Source: UBA4416 sp040386075 (lineage in GTDB: Bacteria; Bacteroidota; Bacteroidia; B-17B0; Aurantibacillaceae). Taken from it: a stretch of 64,000 bases of DNA. Positions 60,767-64,000 of the stretch are shown one piece after another (positions within the stretch are counted from its first letter, which is position 1; every line of letters begins with the position of its first letter). The stretch is taken from assembly GCA_040386075.1 (NCBI GenBank), contig JAZKGE010000045.1, positions 26,478-90,477 on the forward strand, written 5' to 3'. Position numbers and translations under genes: made by a program. The notes beneath the pieces are model-generated. The model saw only the letters and a program-made list of their open reading frames with translations. It was not told where the DNA came from and did no database searches.

Positions 60767-61284
60767 TATTTATTTTTATTGGTTTTGAAAAATAAAAACT
60801 GAACAACGTATACAAAACAAAACGTTCCAATTGTACTAAGAATGACCCTTAAAAATGTTCTGAAAAATTCACTGAACCTGAATATCTCAAGGTAAAAGAA
60901 AAACAAATGATGAATGAAAATAATGAGGGCAGAGTAGGTGATGAACCACACAGGACCCATGGAATCGACATTTGGGGTATGTCCGGGTTCATAACCTTCA
61001 CGCGGAGATAGTAATTTTAAAATATAATAACGTAAAAAACCGATGAGTGTGCAAGCTGCAGCATGCATGCCGGCAGTGTCATAAAACATATCAATGGTTA
61101 GACCTGTGAAAAAGGCACATAATAGCACCGTTAGTTTTGGTGTTTCAAATGGTAATAATAAAATAAACAGTACATACGGAAATAAGATCACAAATGAACC
61201 CAGACGAATGTTCTGAACGATCAGAACCTGCAAAAGGATCAGTACCAAAAACCGGATGCTATTTTTAATAATGTTATTTATCAC
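60766..61284 (-). CDS. mreD: Rod shape-determining protein MreD
   Basis: 172 residues, mostly membrane helices (SIRFLVLILLQVLIVQNIRL; VILFPYVLFILLLPFETPK; FFTGLTIDMFYDTAG), with the family's helix order and a conserved D in GLTIDMF. It overlaps mreC by 11 nt and mrdA by 1 nt. MreD links MreC to the wall synthases. Confidence 0.88.
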   Translation of the reverse strand: MINNIIKNSIRFLVLILLQVLIVQNIRLGSFVILFPYVLFILLLPFETPKLTVLLCAFFTGLTIDMFYDTAGMHAAACTLIGFLRYYILKLLSPREGYEPGHTPNVDSMGPVWFITYSALIIFIHHLFFFYLEIFRFSEFFRTFLRVILSTIGTFCFVYVVQFLFFKTNKNK

Positions 61285-62113
61285 TTTGTACCTGCGATTT
61301 AATTTCTAAACTATCCCTTTCAGTTTTATGGTTATACTTTATAACCGATACATGATTTACTTTTTTGAAATCAGCACTTAATCTTACTTTTACTGTGTAA
61401 AAAGATTCGTTAGGCCTTTGTTCGAAGCTATCCACAAAGCCAACTAAAATACCTTCCGGAAAAATGCCTGACAAAGAACTGGTGATAACCGTATCCCCTT
61501 TTTTTATTTTGGCGTGGGTTGGAATATCTGTTAAATTAGAAAAACGGTAATCTGATCCATCCCAGATAAGCGGCCCGTAAGTTCCGTCTTTTTTTAACTG
61601 GCAATTCACACGAACATCTTTATGCAGGATAGACATAGCTGATGCAAAATTCTCAGACACATCTTTTACGATACCAATGATACCGTCGCTGGTTATTACT
61701 GCCATGTCGCGCGTAACTCCTTGTAGTTTGCCAATATTTAAGGTTAGGTAATTATTTCTTTTGTTTACGCTGCTATTGATAGCTTTACCATTCATGAATT
61801 CATATTCCTGTTTGAAAAGTGTATCGTTTTTTTTGTAAGATTTTAATGGAATTGCTACGTACCCTAATTTTATCCGGTTCAAAAGATATACATTCATTTT
61901 TGCCAGCCTTTCGTTCTCGTCTTTTAATAATAAGTATTCTTTAGCACTGGCTTCTACTTCATAAATCTTTGCGCTCACCTGGTTGGAGGAATTTAGAAGG
62001 CTGGACCCCTGAAAACCATTATTTTTAATTAAAATAAAACCACATATAAATTCCAAAAATAAAAACACAAAGAAGAAGTTGTTTTTATATAAGAAATTTA
62101 AAAGGTTTTTCAT
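61274..62113 (-). CDS. mreC: Rod shape-determining protein MreC
   Basis: 279 residues: N-terminal membrane helix, a coiled coil about 40-75 (SAKIYEVEASAKEYLLLKDE), then the beta-domains with GKLQGVTRDMAVITSDGIIG and SSLSGIFPEGILVGFVDS. MreC organises the elongasome on the periplasmic side. It lies 24 nt after the outer-membrane barrel gene and overlaps mreD. Confidence 0.92.
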   Translation of the reverse strand: MKNLLNFLYKNNFFFVFLFLEFICGFILIKNNGFQGSSLLNSSNQVSAKIYEVEASAKEYLLLKDENERLAKMNVYLLNRIKLGYVAIPLKSYKKNDTLFKQEYEFMNGKAINSSVNKRNNYLTLNIGKLQGVTRDMAVITSDGIIGIVKDVSENFASAMSILHKDVRVNCQLKKDGTYGPLIWDGSDYRFSNLTDIPTHAKIKKGDTVITSSLSGIFPEGILVGFVDSFEQRPNESFYTVKVRLSADFKKVNHVSVIKYNHKTERDSLEIKSQVQSDK

Positions 62114-62137
62114 TTATGGTTTATCTCTGTAACGTTA

Positions 62138-62776
62138 TTAAAATTTAATGGCAACTCCACCTTGTATAGGTGCCGACATATCCCAACCACCTTCGGCATA
62201 AACGCCAATGTTTTTTGTGAAATAATAACGGATACCAACTGTAAAGGCGCTGTACAAACCCGCTCTTGCATTCCCTGTTCTTGCGTAATAGCCATTTGGG
62301 TTGTTATGAGTTTGTGTAAAAGAGTTTATATTATATCCTAAGCCAATGCTTGCATAACAGTCAATTTTTTCTTTGGTATAAAAATGATATGTTCCTCTTG
62401 CACCAATAGTAATTGTTCTGTAATTGTCCGTTTCAGTATAAACACCTGCAATTGGACCGTAATAATTATTAATGTATTCTACTTTTGTTGAACTATAACC
62501 AATAACTATTCCTGCTCCTACTGAATGTCCCCATTTGAATTTCACAATCCCATAATCTCCTTTTAAAATTAATGGACCAAAGCCTCTAATGGTTCTGGAG
62601 CTATATCCATTGTAGGAAACTCTCAAATTAGTTCTGTAAAGATCAGGAAAGCCATAACCTGCAGTTGCTACTATGGTTCCTTTTTCAAAAGCCGTATTAT
62701 CCTGGGCTTTAAAATTGAAGTTAAATAAACAGGTTAGGATCAGTGTTAATAGTAAAGGCGTTTTCATTTTATTCAA
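62138..62776 (-). CDS. Outer-membrane beta-barrel protein inserted in the mre operon
   Basis: 212 residues with signal peptide (LLLTLILTCLFNFNFKAQ). Strand pattern with alternating residues and aromatic girdles (TIVATAGYGFPDLYRTNLRV; IGARGTYHFYTKE) ends IQGGVAIKF, a C-terminal Phe typical of outer-membrane barrels. The conserved end YFTKNIGVYAEGGWDMSAPI is common in opacity-like small barrels. It lies 67 nt after the mreB stop and 24 nt before the mreC ATG, all on one strand. Start is ATG at 62776 or 62767. Confidence 0.8.
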   Translation of the reverse strand: MNKMKTPLLLTLILTCLFNFNFKAQDNTAFEKGTIVATAGYGFPDLYRTNLRVSYNGYSSRTIRGFGPLILKGDYGIVKFKWGHSVGAGIVIGYSSTKVEYINNYYGPIAGVYTETDNYRTITIGARGTYHFYTKEKIDCYASIGLGYNINSFTQTHNNPNGYYARTGNARAGLYSAFTVGIRYYFTKNIGVYAEGGWDMSAPIQGGVAIKF

Positions 62777-62843
62777 ATTAGTAAATACAGGGTTAGTGTA
62801 ACAAAAATCATTACATCTTAAATTTACAACAGGATTAAAAGGT

Positions 62844-63866
62844 TTATTTGATCAGGAATGGGAATTTGTGAACATTCTTAAGTGCAATTCCTGTACCCCT
62901 GGCAACCGCTCTTAACGGATCTTCACATACGTGAACCGGTAATTTTGTTTTTAAGGAAATACGTTTGTCGAGCCCTCTTAACAGGGAACCACCGCCTGCC
63001 ATATATATACCGGTGCGATAAATATCGGCTGCTAGCTCCGGAGGGGTCATTTCCAGGGCGTTTAAGATCGCTTCCTCAATTTTTGAGATGGATTTATCCA
63101 GGCAGTGCGCAATTTCAACATAACTCACAAATACCTCTTTCGGGATACCGCTCATTAAGTCGCGTCCCTGTACGGCGTAATCAGCCGGAGGATTCTCAAT
63201 TTCGGTCATGGCCGCACCAACTTCAATTTTAACCTGTTCAGCACTGCGCTCACCAATTAAAATATTATGCTGACGACGCATGTATTCTTCAATATTTGCA
63301 TTAAAATCATCACCCGCAATACGGGTTGATTTATCACAAACAATTCCACCTAAAGCAATAACAGCAATTTCGGATGTACCACCACCAATATCGATGATCA
63401 TATTTCCCATTGGTTCTTCCACGTCGATACCCATACCAATGGCAGCTGCCATAGGCTCATGGATCATGTAAACCTCTTTAGCGCCAGCATGCTCCGCACT
63501 ATCTCGTACCGCACGTTTTTCAACTTCAGTAATACCGCTCGGAATGCAAATTACCATTCTTAAAGATGGTTTAAAGAAACGGTTTCCGGTATTGATCATT
63601 TTGATCATACCTTTGATCATTTCCTCAGCAGCCTGGAAATCGGCAATAACCCCGTCTCTTAACGGACGAATGGTTTTGATATTCTCATGGGTCTTACCAT
63701 GCATCATTTGCGCCTGTTTTCCAACGGCTATTACTTTTCCGGTGGTTCTGTCAACCGCTACAATACTAGGCTGATCAACTACCACCTTTTCGTTATGAAT
63801 AATGATTGTATTTGCAGTACCTAAGTCAATTGCGATGTCTTGCGTTAAAAAATCAAATAGAGCCAT
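62844..63866 (-). CDS. mreB: Cell shape-determining actin-like protein MreB
   Basis: 340 residues of the actin/Hsp70 ATPase fold: DIAIDLGTANTIIIHNEKVV, phosphate-2 motif MIIDIGGGTSEIAVIALGGI and the adenosine motif MAGGGSLLRGLDKRI. It forms membrane-bound filaments that orient the elongasome. First gene of the rod-shape run; a -7-like box lies 87 nt upstream. Confidence 0.96.
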   Translation of the reverse strand: MALFDFLTQDIAIDLGTANTIIIHNEKVVVDQPSIVAVDRTTGKVIAVGKQAQMMHGKTHENIKTIRPLRDGVIADFQAAEEMIKGMIKMINTGNRFFKPSLRMVICIPSGITEVEKRAVRDSAEHAGAKEVYMIHEPMAAAIGMGIDVEEPMGNMIIDIGGGTSEIAVIALGGIVCDKSTRIAGDDFNANIEEYMRRQHNILIGERSAEQVKIEVGAAMTEIENPPADYAVQGRDLMSGIPKEVFVSYVEIAHCLDKSISKIEEAILNALEMTPPELAADIYRTGIYMAGGGSLLRGLDKRISLKTKLPVHVCEDPLRAVARGTGIALKNVHKFPFLIK

Positions 63867-63952
63867 ATGTTTTTAGTTATTGAAATGTTGAGTGAGTGAA
63901 TTAATGAATTATAAAATGTAATAAGTTATTGGTTAATTAGTTAACTGGTGTG

Positions 63953-63960
63953 CAAATTTA
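63953..63960 (-). promoter_or_regulatory. -7 element of mreB promoter
   Basis: TAAATTTG on the minus strand, 86 nt before the mreB ATG. No clear TTTG lies at -33 (the region reads CCCGGAAAAAAAA). A long AT-rich leader follows. Confidence 0.5.
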
Positions 63961-64000
63961 GGGAAATGATTTTTTTTCCGGGACGTTATTACAAATACGA

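Overview
The window is about 37-40 % G+C by eye and comes from a member of the Bacteroidota, class Bacteroidia. Four lines of evidence support this: Type IX secretion (T9SS) C-terminal sorting domains of both type A and type B, GWxTD-family lipoproteins, several promoters of the Bacteroidota form TTTG-N20-TAnnTTTG, and the rpsU-xerC-hpf gene order. Two runs of ten N suggest a draft or metagenome-derived scaffold. The reading frames on both sides let me propose what belongs in each gap. I do not assign a genus.

Layout. 1-1000: an azoreductase (cut by the window edge) and an HxlR regulator diverge around a symmetric operator. 1000-2090: a tRNA-Ser(UGA) is followed by two tandem 362-bp units, each holding an 83-residue GIY-YIG endonuclease ORF and a partial tRNA-Ser 3' half. 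2200-6320: a GWxTD protein, a family 2 glycosyltransferase and a phytoene-desaturase-like oxidoreductase. 6460-12810: CsbD, hibernation factor, tyrosine recombinase, ribosomal protein S21, a gamma-carbonic-anhydrase-like protein, lipoproteins, a YwqK/MORN-repeat protein, and an Rrf2 regulator with a small membrane protein.

12825-19906: a phenylacetate-CoA epoxidase locus. paaABC, paaD and paaG lie on the minus strand and paaE diverges. The run is interleaved with two small secreted proteins, a previously unlisted 35-residue membrane peptide locked between neighbours by 1-nt stop/start overlaps, and a PAS-GAF histidine kinase. 19990-24070: a metalloprotease-like lipoprotein, a beta-barrel lipoprotein, a frameshifted gene, a SET-domain protein and hisS. 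24200-30350: an Omp28 / DUF6029 / TlpA-like envelope redox cluster, a vWA membrane protein and fabG. 30450-35940: a T9SS cargo protein, an OstA/LptA-like protein and an RlmD-type methyltransferase.

36000-53610: two giant secreted repeat proteins (2554 and about 2433 residues) flank a polysaccharide deacetylase, a heavy-metal-associated lipoprotein and a second GWxTD lipoprotein. 53960-57470: a TPR-like protein, a Rieske oxygenase, a CorC-type transporter and an HTH protein. 57590-63870: the rod-shape operon mreB-[beta-barrel]-mreC-mreD-mrdA-rodA, with an extra outer-membrane gene between mreB and mreC.

The strongest candidates for something undescribed are the tRNA-associated GIY-YIG tandem micro-element (1273-2087) and the chain of coupled tiny genes in the paa operon (15715-16528).
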